From: Symsagittifera roscoffensis
Lineage: Eukaryota > Xenacoelomorpha > Acoela > Convolutidae
DNA length: 64,000 nt
Assembly: GCF_963678635.1 (NCBI RefSeq)
Contig: NC_087070.1
Span: forward strand, 33,867,955 to 33,931,954
Direction: 5' to 3'
The position numbers and the translations under genes are program-made. This document shows positions 11,101 through 23,100 of this stretch, in pieces (position 1 is the first letter of the stretch; each line of letters starts with the position of its first letter). Below the pieces are notes generated by a model. The model had not been told where the DNA came from, did not search any database, and saw only the letters and a program-made list of their open reading frames with translations.

Positions 11101-14100
11101 TAACGCTAAAATTTGACCTTCCAGAAACTCTTAGCTTAGGAGATATGGACGATTTGACGATTTTTAAAAAAAATACTCAAAAACTTAGAAAAAAAATCTA
11201 ATTCGATTAAATTTTCAAATTATAAATAGAAAATGTATTGAACCCGTAGTTGCATGCTAAATTTGTGTATCTTAAGGTTGAGGTTCTAACGCTAAAAGTT
11301 GACCTAACAGAAACTCCTAGCTTAGGAGATATGGACGATTATGATATAAAAAAAAATTCAAAAAAAATCTAATTTAAAATTTTTATTTCTTTTCTTTTTT
11401 ACCGGCGGTTGCCTGCTTACGTAGGTATAATATAGGCTTCTGATTAGAATTACAATACTTGACCGTCCAAATGCTCGTAGCTTAGGAGATATGGACGATT
11501 TTACGATTTAAAAAAAATTCAAAAAAAAATCTAAATTTATGTTTTCTTTTCTTTTTACCGGCGGTTGCCTGCTAACGAAGGTATAATATAGGCTTCGGAT
11601 TAAAATGACAATACTTGACCGTCCAAATGCTCGTAGCTTAGGAGATATGGATGAAATTACAAGTTTTCAACAAATTCAAAAAAAAACGTTTAAAAAAAAT
11701 CTTTTCCTGATAGTGAAAGAAGCATGCATAGCTAGGGTAGGCGTTTGTGTGCCATATGGCATATGGCCCCGTTGTCTATCCTCTCCGAGTCTCATTTTAA
11801 TAATTACTTATAACGATGAATTGCCAAATTTATGTAATGAATGACCGGAGAAATTTATTCTTTCTTTCTTTCTTATTATCAGTACCGTCAGTGTCTGTGA
11901 TTTTCGAGATATCGTAGCCAACCTGAATCATTATCAATTTTTTCCTGCTTCCTGTGGAAATGCGTTCAGTGTTAAAACCTTCCTCTAAGTAAAATTTTAG
12001 TTCAGCCGCATTAACAAGTAACTTTGTTTTTAAGGAGGGCAACTATTGTTTTTTATGTGTTGTTGCATGCTTTCTATTATATGAATACCAAAAAAAATGT
12101 TTAAATGGGCTGCTTTTGGCTGTTTATTGTTTCTAGGAGAAAAATTTCAATTTTAGGGCATACAGCTGCACAGACAAAGCGTTGATAACCGTCTGGCCAA
12201 TTCAGCAGTGGGAGGACAGCACCAACACGGGAACAGCCACTCCTCATCATCGGGAATAAACAACAACAACAACAACTCTCAGAGTTTCCTGAGTAAACAC
12301 AGAGGCCGCAGTGCAGTAAATAACACAAACAGTAGCAGTGGTAGACCCCCAATGATGAGTTATGTGTCGGCCAATGCAGCCCCAATGACTCACGGCAATT
12401 TGAACAGTTTCCAGACCAATTCAAGGTTTGTCATTTGTTCGAATTAAAACGCTAAGAAGGCAATCACGATTTAAATAATGCTTCCATAAGGTTTTTTTAA
12501 TGATTATAAACTATTTTGATTGGTTTCCAATTTTGTGCCATTCGGACAATCTGTCAAGAGAATTGTCTGTTAAAGAGTCAAAGGAAATATTTAGTTTAAG
12601 CTATTCAAATGAACATGAATAAGTTTTAACAGATGAAAAATATCTCAAATTTATTTATTTATTACTTCCTGCTTTTGTCTTTGTGTTGATTTGGTGCAAG
12701 TTGAATAATGTGACTAAATATTCAAGGCTATTTAGACGGTAAGTGTTGAAAAATCTATGTCGCTTTTTCTAAATCTCAAAGTCAAAGAAAAAACTTAATC
12801 ACCTTTAGTAAGTCATTTGGATTCGGCAACTAAATCAAGAGACTTCTACAGGAAGTTATGAACAGTTTATGCGTCGCAGTCATAAAGATCAACAGCAAAA
12901 CAGCGTTTAAATCAGCTTTGGATTAAATATTCCAGGTGAAGTAATTTGTCAAAATTTTTGCGAAATGTATTAACATAGTGTTGTCAGAAGGGTCAAAGAT
13001 ACATCCGTTTGGTTGCGTTTTTTCCTCTTATACTTTATCTAATATTCGCCAATTTAAGATCTTGAAACATGGTAGAAAAGTCAGCGCTTGAAATTTTTGC
13101 AAATTTCTGATACATCTGTAAGGGTTAGCTATTTAGTATATTATCTACCTGGAAAGCAGGTGAGCTTTGGTTCGAATCCCGAGTTCCGCTTATCTTTTTG
13201 AATTCTTTAGTTTTTTTAAATTGCTATTCATCTTTGTTTTTCAAATCATAATTTGAAGCTTATCATGGCCAATGTGGATGTAAATACTGCATGCTGTTTC
13301 AGCTAGACTGATGGAAATGCTTGAATGATGGAGTCTCTCCTTATCACAACTCATTGCATGACATTGCTCCGAAATGATACTGTTGTGATGTGCGCTTTTT
13401 CTGCAATTACCACTTCGCTTATCCAATCAAAGCGAAGCAATAAAATAAAACTCACCTCTTCACCTTAGAACAATAATCAAACAAAGAAGCTTCTATGTCG
13501 TATTGTGCTATGCTTGCGTCTTTCCACTTATTCCGCTCAAAAGTTCAAAATACAGACAGTTTCAAGAATGCTCGGAAAAACAGAAAACGATCGCATCTGA
13601 TTGGTTAATGAAATAGATAATCAAAATTGTGATTATTGTTTTCGTTACTGATGATCAAGTTCTTTTATGCGGAGTAAGTGAACAGACTTTTATGCTTCAT
13701 TGTACTGTGGTAGTGATGCAAAGCATGTATACTCAGTGGAGTAACAAAACTCCAAAAATTTATCTAGAAACTAATAAAGTAATTTTACTTACTAATGTGT
13801 GGCAATAATGATTGTTTTGCTCAAATACTTACAGCGTTTTCCATAACATAATCTATAGTTTTCTTGTTTGGATGGAAATTTTGCCTAGATTAAAACTATG
13901 GTAACTTGCATGATTGCTTCATTGCAAGTTATGGAAAATTCAAACCATTTTAACTAAGTTTGTAAAAATGTGTTTGCCGATTAATTGTTTTGCGTGCAAG
14001 CTTAAGTAAACTAAACATATCATTTGTGTTTGAAATGCAAATATAAGAAAACCTCATTTTATATTCAATTATTTTATTTATTTGTGAAAATAGAATTTAG

Positions 14101-17100
14101 GTAAAACGATTAATGTGTCCTTTTGTAAAATTCAAGTTTTATGTTCTCAAACAGTTTAAGAAGCAATGAACGTAGTGAAGGCCAGAGGTGGAATCGGGCC
14201 TAAGTTTTGCGGCGCGAACCCGTTGCTTAAAAAAGGCTGGCCTGAAAGTTTTACGACAAAAAACTTCCTCCGGAAATTTTCTTTTTTTTTTACACAAAAA
14301 ACCATTTCATTTGAACAACTGAATTAAAAATTTATTTTATGTTTTCTAGTAATCGAGAGGTCGCAGGATTGATTCCCGTGGTATGTCCATTTTTTGTAGC
14401 TAGATTGCAATAATTTTTAAGTTAAACTTTTTCCTACTGATTGCGCTTAGGACCGAAAATGGCCCGAAATATATATATTTTATGAAAGAAACTGTTTTTA
14501 TGAACTTTTTCGTATACCAGTTAAAATGCGTCCGCTCTATAAATTGAGGCGTGTCAGTTGGTAATTTTTTTTTCAACTTGAATGGTAATGATCATGGGTC
14601 ATAATTAGCTTGCGTCACTTCAGAAATTTTGTAGACTCAAAGTTTTACTCATTCAGTTTTTTTGCCAGTAGCGTTATCAGTAATATTTTTGCTTGTGTAT
14701 GCGAAGTACAGCTTCGCCTTTGTGTAAAAGAAAGGAAAACTCAAGTATCGAACAGCTAAATTGTAACAGTCATGAAAAACGTGAGCGGTTTTTGGTTGAT
14801 TTCGATAGTGGATTTTAATTTTTACAGCGGAATGAAAACATTGCCGATTGATCCAGTTAGATCGAATTGAATTAATTTTTATCGGACATCTGTCAATCAT
14901 AATTTTTTTAGGAAATGCAAAGAGCTTTAGGGCTATATATTTCCGTTAAAAATCGAAATTTGAAGTTTTTTCTAAAAGATGAGTTTCCTTTAAAAGTTTT
15001 TTTTTGTGTTTACTTATTCACTCTTTGCCAACTGTATCTTGGCAAGTTTGTCCATAAGAATAACAGCGTAGTACAATTCGACAAAGTTCAAAAGATAGGT
15101 CATCGACATTTCTTTTTTTTGGAAGAATTTCGTAGGTTCTGGTTAACTGGACATAATTTTGTTCAAATTTACTTAACTTGCAGTATAGTTGCAAACATGA
15201 AAATAAAATGTTGGAAGGTGATTAAATTCGCTTCGAAAGCGTAAATATACCAGATTCGAATCAAAATTTAAGCGTAAAACGTTTAAAAGCGGTTTCAATG
15301 TCGCCTAGAACCTTTTTTTGTGGTTCATGCTCATTTTGTTTGCGATTTGTTTTGATTTCTTTTCAAATTAAATGCTACCATGAAAAAAACTACGCTCTCC
15401 AACATGAAAAGAGCAACTGTTGCGAAAAACTCAACTTTCACAATTTGAATTCAAATAGAGTTTCCCAGAAAAATTCGTATAGATCCGTTTGTCTCTAAAT
15501 GGGATTCTCGAAAACACTATATGTTTCAATCATGGTTTATTTTGAAAAAGTTGAAGGCAATGAGTTTTTTCTAAAGATCGAAAGCTGAAAAATTTACTTA
15601 CATTTTTTATCATGAGTTGAATGACACTGTTTCCTTGTTGAATGACTCTTTACCAGCTGTTTATTTATATGCTTGCAAACTTTTTGAGGGCATGAGTTCG
15701 TATTTCAAAAGAACTCGAAAGAGCATGTGATAGCATGCTCTTTTTTTACCGCGTTCTCGTTTTCGAAAGCGCGAAACATTACTCAACCAGGGAAAGATTA
15801 AAACTGCTAATACTCGAAACAAAAAAATCTATAGGGGCGACTGCTTTTTCGAAAAATTATATTCTGAATTCTCAGCGGAATAGACAGACCAACTATCAAA
15901 CCAAGTTTTCAAAAAATGTCGATCAGAAAATGGCAAAGTTACGCTTGCGATTAGCAAGCGTTATCAAATATGAATGTAGACTTTTTTGTCGAGCTAACAA
16001 CTAAATTAACAAAATCAGTTGAATCACTTCTGAACTTCCGCTGACATGCTCAATTTCATGAAATTTCAAAAGCAGCTGAAATGCCTAATTTCATGAAAAT
16101 TCAAATTCAACGACTGGAGGGGTACTAGTTACTACAAGATAGTTTCAGGGGGGTCGACTTTTTTAAAAGTTTTTCTAAACAAAATCAGTTTTTTCCGACT
16201 CAACTGGTGTCTGCTCGAATTTTGTCGGCCTTGTTGCCTCTTCGTAGGTTTTGTTCAGTTGCTAATGTGAATTTAAAATGTCTTCCTTGGCATAGGTGCC
16301 TAGAATTCCTGTTTGATAAAATAGGTTTATGAAAATGGATGTGATTGGGTTTGTTAATTTACTTTTTTTGAGACGCTTTGGAAACTTTTATCCCTTTTTA
16401 AAAAAAGTACTTTTTTTCTCGAACTCTTCAACCGATTTTCAAAAAAGGGGTATATATAAAAATACCGTTTACATCATTGTGTGCCTGCATACTCCTCTGG
16501 TCTTTTTTGCTTTACCCTGTTGTCTACAGCCTTCGAAAAAGTTTGTGGGGACTAATCGACCAATAATTCAACAACTAACCTACCAAATTTGAGATTTATT
16601 TGTCAATGAGTTGTGCTGATTTGGAAAGCTCCCCTCTATAAGCGGTTACGCACAAATTGTTTTCGCACATAAAATTATGTCCTGGCAATAGTGAAATTTT
16701 GATTTTTTGACAGTTTTTTGAGTCTTTTTGTTTTACTCGGAAACAAACCTCCCAAACCTGCGTTAGCGCCACTTTACAAAATAAATTATCGTCCTCGGAG
16801 AGTCATTTTTAATAATTTTTCGAGCGCTTTTTCTTAATTTCATGAATTTTACCAAAAAATGCCCTCATTTATGGGATTTTGGGTTCAATCCAAAGAAAAT
16901 TTGTGGGAAGCCGCTTCTTTGCATACCTGATTTCGCCCAAATTTTTTGACACAAAAAATAATGGTCCTCAGACAAGTCAAAGTTTTGATTTAGGACCGTT
17001 TTGTGAAATTTTTTGACTGTTCTCATGAACTACGCTGCCAAACCTGGATTTTTAGGTCCAATCGAACTTATAGATTAGGTGAATTTCTCCTGCATAAGCT

Positions 17101-20100
17101 GCCATGCCCAACTTTTCTAAAACAAAAAACTATGATGCTCGGAAATGTCAACTATCTGATTTGTTGACCGTTTTTTTTTTTACTGTTTCCATGAAATACG
17201 CTGCCAAACCTGTAATTTTAGGTCGAATCGAAATTATAGATTAGGTAAATTTCTTCTGCATAAGCTGCCAAGCCCAATTTTTCTAAAAAAAAACCAAGAT
17301 GCTCGGAAATGTCAACTATCTAATTTTTTGACCCGTTTTTGGACTTTTCTCTGTAACTACCCTGCCAAATCTGATATAGGTTTAATCGCCACTACTGGTT
17401 GTTGGAAGCTTACCTTTTTAATTTGCTAAGCCCAGTTATGTTTACGAAAAAAGTAATGGCCCGCAAACAAGTGAATGTTTTGAAACTTTGACCGTTTTTC
17501 GGAAGTTTTTTTACTTTACTCAAAATATATTTTGCAAATTCGAGGGTTAAGTATTCAATCAAGAAACCCGACTTTGGGAATCTTCTCTATTTTAACGGCC
17601 ACGACCTTGCAGAAAGAAGTTATGAATTGCGGAAGGTAAAGTTTTTCAACTTAGAAACTTTTTTAATTTAAAAAAAAACTACCTTATCAAATCTGAGATG
17701 AAAAGGTCAAGGGAAAGAAGCAATTGCGCGAGTTTTTCCTGCAAAAGTGACTACTCCTTATTTTTTGAGAAAAAAAATATTATATCTTTGGAAAAAATTG
17801 AAAATCTCAAAAATTTTCACTCTCTTATTTTAGCAGAGAAACAACTAAGGTTTTGGGCAAAGTCCAGATTTTGAAATAACGCGTTTCGTCCCGAATCAGT
17901 ATAAAAAAGTTCTAAAATTATCAAAGACGTTAGTCCAGTTTCAGCTGGGTCCTAGGTGTCCTTCATCGAGGTATAAGTAAAAAAATGAAAAACGTTGAAA
18001 CTTCTTATCTCTTTTATGATTGTTGTATCGCAAGTGGTGCGAAGCTCCGCTTCGCCTTCGTGTAATCAAAAGAGCTGCAATTATTTCTGTTATTTAATTT
18101 TTTCTAGAGGCTCCACAGTTGAAATAAATGAGATTTTTTCATTTATCATTTCAGTTATTTTTCTGCAAATGTCAGTTGGGCAGGTTTAATTTTCAGTGTG
18201 TAAAGTAAGGAAATTTACTCCCTTCAAGAAATGTTGATGAAAGCAATCTGAGCTGTCTGCTTACACAGTCTGAATGGTGAGGAAACTTGAGCTTGCGATT
18301 AATTTTCAAAGATGAAAAACTACGTATTGATACATTTTTTTTCTTCAAATTGGATTAATTTTAATTAAAAAAAACTATATCTTTGTGCTGATATATATTT
18401 TCCTCTATCAAACTCTACGTTTCTTGTCCATAAGCTTGTATACATTTTGTCAACTGGCTGTTTGCTATGCTTATGTACATCGTTTAATTGTAGTGATTAC
18501 TGTTTTCAATTTGTTGGGATCGTTGCGTTGCAGAAACTTTAACCTAAATTTGAAACTAATAGAAACAGTTTTAATAACTTAAATATACCGTATCAAGAGA
18601 AAAAGCTTGCTGAGCAAGTAGCACAGAAAGATCCGTCATCATAATTAAGAAAAAAGTAAAGGAAAGAAGAACTTTTTTCTTCGTAAGAAATTGTATCGTT
18701 ATTTGTGCATGATTCGATGAGAGAAAGGAAGAAACATAGTGAAAGCTTGTAATTTCACTAAAACAGTCATTTTTCACTTCAGTTTTTTCAAAAAAAAAAT
18801 CAAAACAACTGCGGGGAAAAAATTCAATAAGTGTTCCAGATTGTGCTATCATAACACCTAAAGTAGTCTAAGAAATAGCAAACATAGCTCTAAATTCGAC
18901 TGGAAAAAAAAAATCCGTTAAATCAACCGCAGTTTCGGTTTTTTTTTCTACTTTCAGAACTTTTGAAGGAAGGCTATTTATGAACTTCATCCTTTACAAC
19001 TTTACTATTTTTAGCTGACTTAATTTTTCAGTATTTTATTTACTCTTTTTCCCATTCACTATCGTGTAGCGCTATGTTTTTTGCATCGCAAATGTTGCGA
19101 AGCTCTGCTTCGCCTCTGTCTTAAGATATTTGTTTTCGCCTTTCAAATTATTGTCTGAAATGCCTCTCAGGAATGCGAGTTTAATTTTGTAATTGAACTC
19201 GTAAATATCCTTTTCGGTAGCCATATTGAACCAAGTGAACAATTTCCCCCTGAAATAATTTAGGGAGGAGATAAATAACTTGGTTTAAAATAATGTTTTT
19301 CAGCCTATGATGTTTGAGCCGAGTATATGCAAGCCTTACAGCTTCAATTGCATTTATATTTAGGGCGAGATTGTTCACTTGGTCTATTCAGGGATGGTTT
19401 TGTCAAAAACTATCGGATTTGTCAAAAAAGAAAATGACTTCTGAAAAGAAAAATTCCTAATTTATTTTGAAGACGATAATCACGTCAACGATAATCACGT
19501 CAACGATAATCACTCACGTTTGCGATTAGAAAGCGTAATTAAGTCGGAACATGGAACTTTTTCGGTAAGGCGAGGATATAACGTCCATGTCTGGAACGAC
19601 AAAGGTCCACCAGTACCTTTTTAAACGAACTTCAAAATTGTCGGACTATCGTTTGTCTGGTTTTGTCGGTGTTAGTTGCCAGGGTGCTGACTTTACACTT
19701 GTGACTTAAGCAGTTTTCACTAAACTCGTAAAGACTTCTGATGTAATCGTAAAATGGTGTACGTAATCAGGTACCGTGAAATTTTTCTGAAATTTTTTGT
19801 TGAAATACAATCCAGGGACGTTTTTTTGAAGTTTTTGTTTTGAAAACAATGATAGGAGCGATCAATGTACTCTTTTTGAATTTATTACATTGATCGGATT
19901 GCAAAAATTTGAAAAAGTAAATACGATTCAAGTTTTTTCTGTAAATGATTCCTTCACATGTGGCGAGTTGTAAAATGAGCTTTTATGAATCAAAGTTGTG
20001 TTAAAGAATGGCGCGCTCGTGACTTCTCTTGAAATACTTCAAAGATTTTGAAAAATATGAAATATGTCTCAGTTATTTTTAGTTTTTTTACCTGAACACT

Positions 20101-23100
20101 TGCATGTTTTTGAATCGCAAGTGGCGAAAAGCGAGAGCTTCACCTCTCTGTAAAAAATATGGCAGCCATTCCTTATTAAGGGAAAACCAAAAAAACAATG
20201 CAGATAAACTCTTTGATGTAGGATTTTAACTGACTCTACTCTTCAATTCAAACTTTTCTGCTGATTGTCAGCTATGTGACGGAGCAACAATGGATTCAAG
20301 CGCAGCAAATGTTGCCTAATTCCAGTCATGACACGACTCCAAATGACGCCTCTAACCACCCATTCGCCAACCAATCAGATCATTTCCACAGCAACGCCGC
20401 AGAGTTTGTTCACATGGGCGGCCAGTCGGCAGGTCAGAAGAAATTTAAATTAATATTAAGGGAAATGATGGTAAATTGGCCAAGGTCTCCGCCTCTCTGT
20501 CGAAGGTTGGTGATTCGAGACTCAGCCGCTGTGGTGTACGTCAAAACACATCTTACAAGTCTTGGTTTTAATTAGCAGGTCAGAACGCAGTGGCTTCCCA
20601 TGGACAAATCGACCCCTCGATTTACCCGCAGTTCTACATGCAGTTCGAGAATTCCCAAGGAGGATTCGACAGTTCCCGACCTTCTTCCGTACCCTACCCT
20701 TCCTGGTCATCAGAAAACAACTCGGTATCAATGGGTTCCTCTTACGGTTAGTAACTTCATCTTTATAATCTGCAACATCATCAAGCCTTGTCCCAGCTTT
20801 CTGTAATATCGAGGAATTAAGTTTATCTAGAGTCTTGTAAAACATTTTTTACAACTCTGTCAGAAACGTTTTTTTTTTCAAACACGTGCAAATGCTGAGA
20901 TAAAATGTCACAAAAGCAGCATTGATATTGCAACTTTGTTCATATTACTTACAAAATTGAGCGATCGAAAATCCGAAAAAAAATTCAATCTTTTTTTGAA
21001 AAAAGTTTTTTTTCGGATTTTCGATTGCTCAATTTCCGTTTTTTTTTCAATAATTGCCATCTGAAAAAAAATGGACTTTTTTCATGCATGAAATTGAATT
21101 TTTCTCTAGGTTTTATTTTGAGATATCCATTTCCCATTTGTGGTTGCAGACCCTAAAAATTTTCTAAAGGCGCTTTTGGCGTTAATATATACTAATATTG
21201 ATGGGGTAGCGCGCGCCGAAAAAACGCATTTTTTTCAAAATTTTTCAAAAAGTGCCTAAAAACGACTTTTTCAACCTGCTGTTTATTCAAAATTATGCCT
21301 GCGGCGTAGAAATTTTGGTTTTGGCCAAAACAGGGACTTTTTAGTGCTTTGGCAGAGCTTGGAAAATTAATTTGGTCCTAAAAAAAGTTCGAAAAAATTC
21401 AAAAATTGTCATAGTCACTATTTTTCATTTTTCTCTCAAAAAAGTGGTCACCCTGGGCGTACTGTTACTTGTTATTTACCAATAGGGATTCTGAATAGAG
21501 AATTTTGTTTTCTTTCCTGATTATAATGATTTCGATATATTTTGAGTCTGCTTATGCAGCCTATTTTGCGTCCTTCAATTGGCATAAGTTAAGAATTGTT
21601 TACAAAATAGATCAGGATGTTTGTGATGTAAAAGTTGTAAGGGTTATAAAGGTTGTGATGCAAGTTCTAAATGAGCTCCAATTTTTTTGTGACAACAATT
21701 TTTGACATGTTTTAATTTTTTTTGCTTTGTATGCATCTTCCCAAGAGATTTCGGCTTAACAGCTGTTCCTGGAATGATACTAACAGCTAATTATTGCTGG
21801 TGGTTGTGTTTGCCGACTGTCTTCATGAATTTGAATTTATAATTTTAACAAAAGAATATCAATTTTTTTTTCGAATATGTTTTTTGACTTAGTGATTAAC
21901 AATCGATGAACGTAGTTCAGACTCCTATATAATTCTTGATGATTTTTTTCAGGAAAAGATTTAAAATGCTCTTGTAACGAAAGAAGTGCAGTCAAACTTA
22001 TAAACGCACATATGATTGCTATAAGGTATATGTGGACTTTTTGAGTTTAATTCAAATTCATTTGCTAGAAGGTAGGCAAAATGCACTCTCCAATTATGAA
22101 ACCTGAAAAAGCGCAAAAAAACGTGATTCTTTTCTAGTTTTGAAAGTGGAATTTAATTTTTGATTTTCCCAATAATCCAGTCTTCTCAAATTGAAATAAT
22201 TTTATCAAAAAAGTGCTAAAATGAGTTGTTCTTGAAGTTCAAAGAACTTTAAGGCCATTTATTTGTGTGTTTGAGATTCGAAAGTTGAAGTTTTTTCAAA
22301 AACCAATTCTATTTTTTTGTTTATTTGCGATCGCTTTTCCAACTGTCTGTTGGCGATGTTTTCTTTTGTCGTTTTCTAGTTGCTAGCTTGCAATCCAGGT
22401 TCCGTTTTACCTGTTTGTTAATTGCCCAGCTAATGTTTAAGTGTCAATCAACGATTTATTTATCAGGTCGTGTTGATTTTGCTCCAGGAATAAGACCGAG
22501 ACGTTTTTCTCGCTCAAGTTTGTTTTGCGGTTGCCTTTTAATTTCTTTTCAATTTCAATTCAAATTACTTGAGAAAGATAATACCAATCACGGTCTCCAA
22601 TAACGAAAGAGCAAATGGCACTAAAAAGTGCACTATTAAATATTAATGAACAGAGTGAAAGCACCTATATAGGTCGTGTTGAATTTTTATTTTTTTTTCA
22701 GGATTTTTTTTTCATGTTGTTCACCTTCAGATTTGATCTTTTGCGTTTTTAGTTGGGGTAGTTTTCAAGATTTAAGGTGATGCAATCTTTTAGACGTCGA
22801 TTTATTTTCGCTGTCTTTTGAGTTAGTTGTCATTTTTACAATTATGTTCGCTAAATTTAGTCTTTTTAGTTTTGCTAACTATTGAAACCCTTAATGTTTA
22901 AACCTTAAACGTAATCAACTAATAGATATTAATGACTAGCACTTGAAATAGGCTACTAATCCACACTAAAAATGGGAACTTTAACTTCGGGTGTGATTAT
23001 TTTTTTCTTCTTTTTTGTCGCCTTGCAAACATTAGTTATATGGAGTTGAGAATTTTAAGGTCCTTAAATCTTGATTCAATCAAAATTCAAAACCTTGAAA

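Larger units (their letters stand above)
7090..11875 (+). mobile_element. CR1/L2-like LINE (decayed), with 3' tandem repeats
   Basis: A non-LTR retrotransposon lies in sense orientation inside a HOOK intron. ORF1 (7115-8132) precedes an endonuclease-reverse transcriptase ORF2 (8065-11036). A 3' UTR of about 840 bp follows, with four copies of a repeat ending AGCTTAGGAGATATGGACGA. The element ends near 11875 in a TTCT microsatellite, as is common for CR1/L2-type LINEs. Several frame breaks and stops in ORF1 and ORF2 make it inactive. The 5' end is not sharply defined. Clade assignment rests on endonuclease and RT motifs only. Confidence 0.85.
4791..12156 (+). other. HOOK: HOOK intron (7.4 kb) with R1, tandem repeats and a LINE
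   Basis: This intron between exons D and E holds R1 copies (about 5800-6060, 6655-6975), a 163-bp repeat array (about 6060-6440) and a LINE with its 3' repeats (about 7090-11875). I see no other coding sequence in it. Confidence 0.75.
12426..20271 (+). other. HOOK: HOOK intron (7.8 kb), repeat-rich, no gene seen
   Basis: Noncoding sequence between exons E and F. It contains a tRNA-like B box at about 13120-13195, R1 at about 14755-15050, hairpin tails at 14690, 18021, 19075 and 20105, the largest 163-bp repeat array (16380-17700) and a 15-bp tandem at 19476. The remaining AT-rich sequence shows nothing I can assign. Confidence 0.7.

Noticed and set aside
12101-12424. Cys-rich - strand open frame
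   Set aside because: It is the antisense shadow of HOOK exon E, whose Asn/Ser repeats read as Cys/Leu on the other strand.
15735-16004. Basic 89-codon open frame
   Set aside because: Intronic, overlaps R1-like and tail-like repeat fragments, and has no family resemblance.
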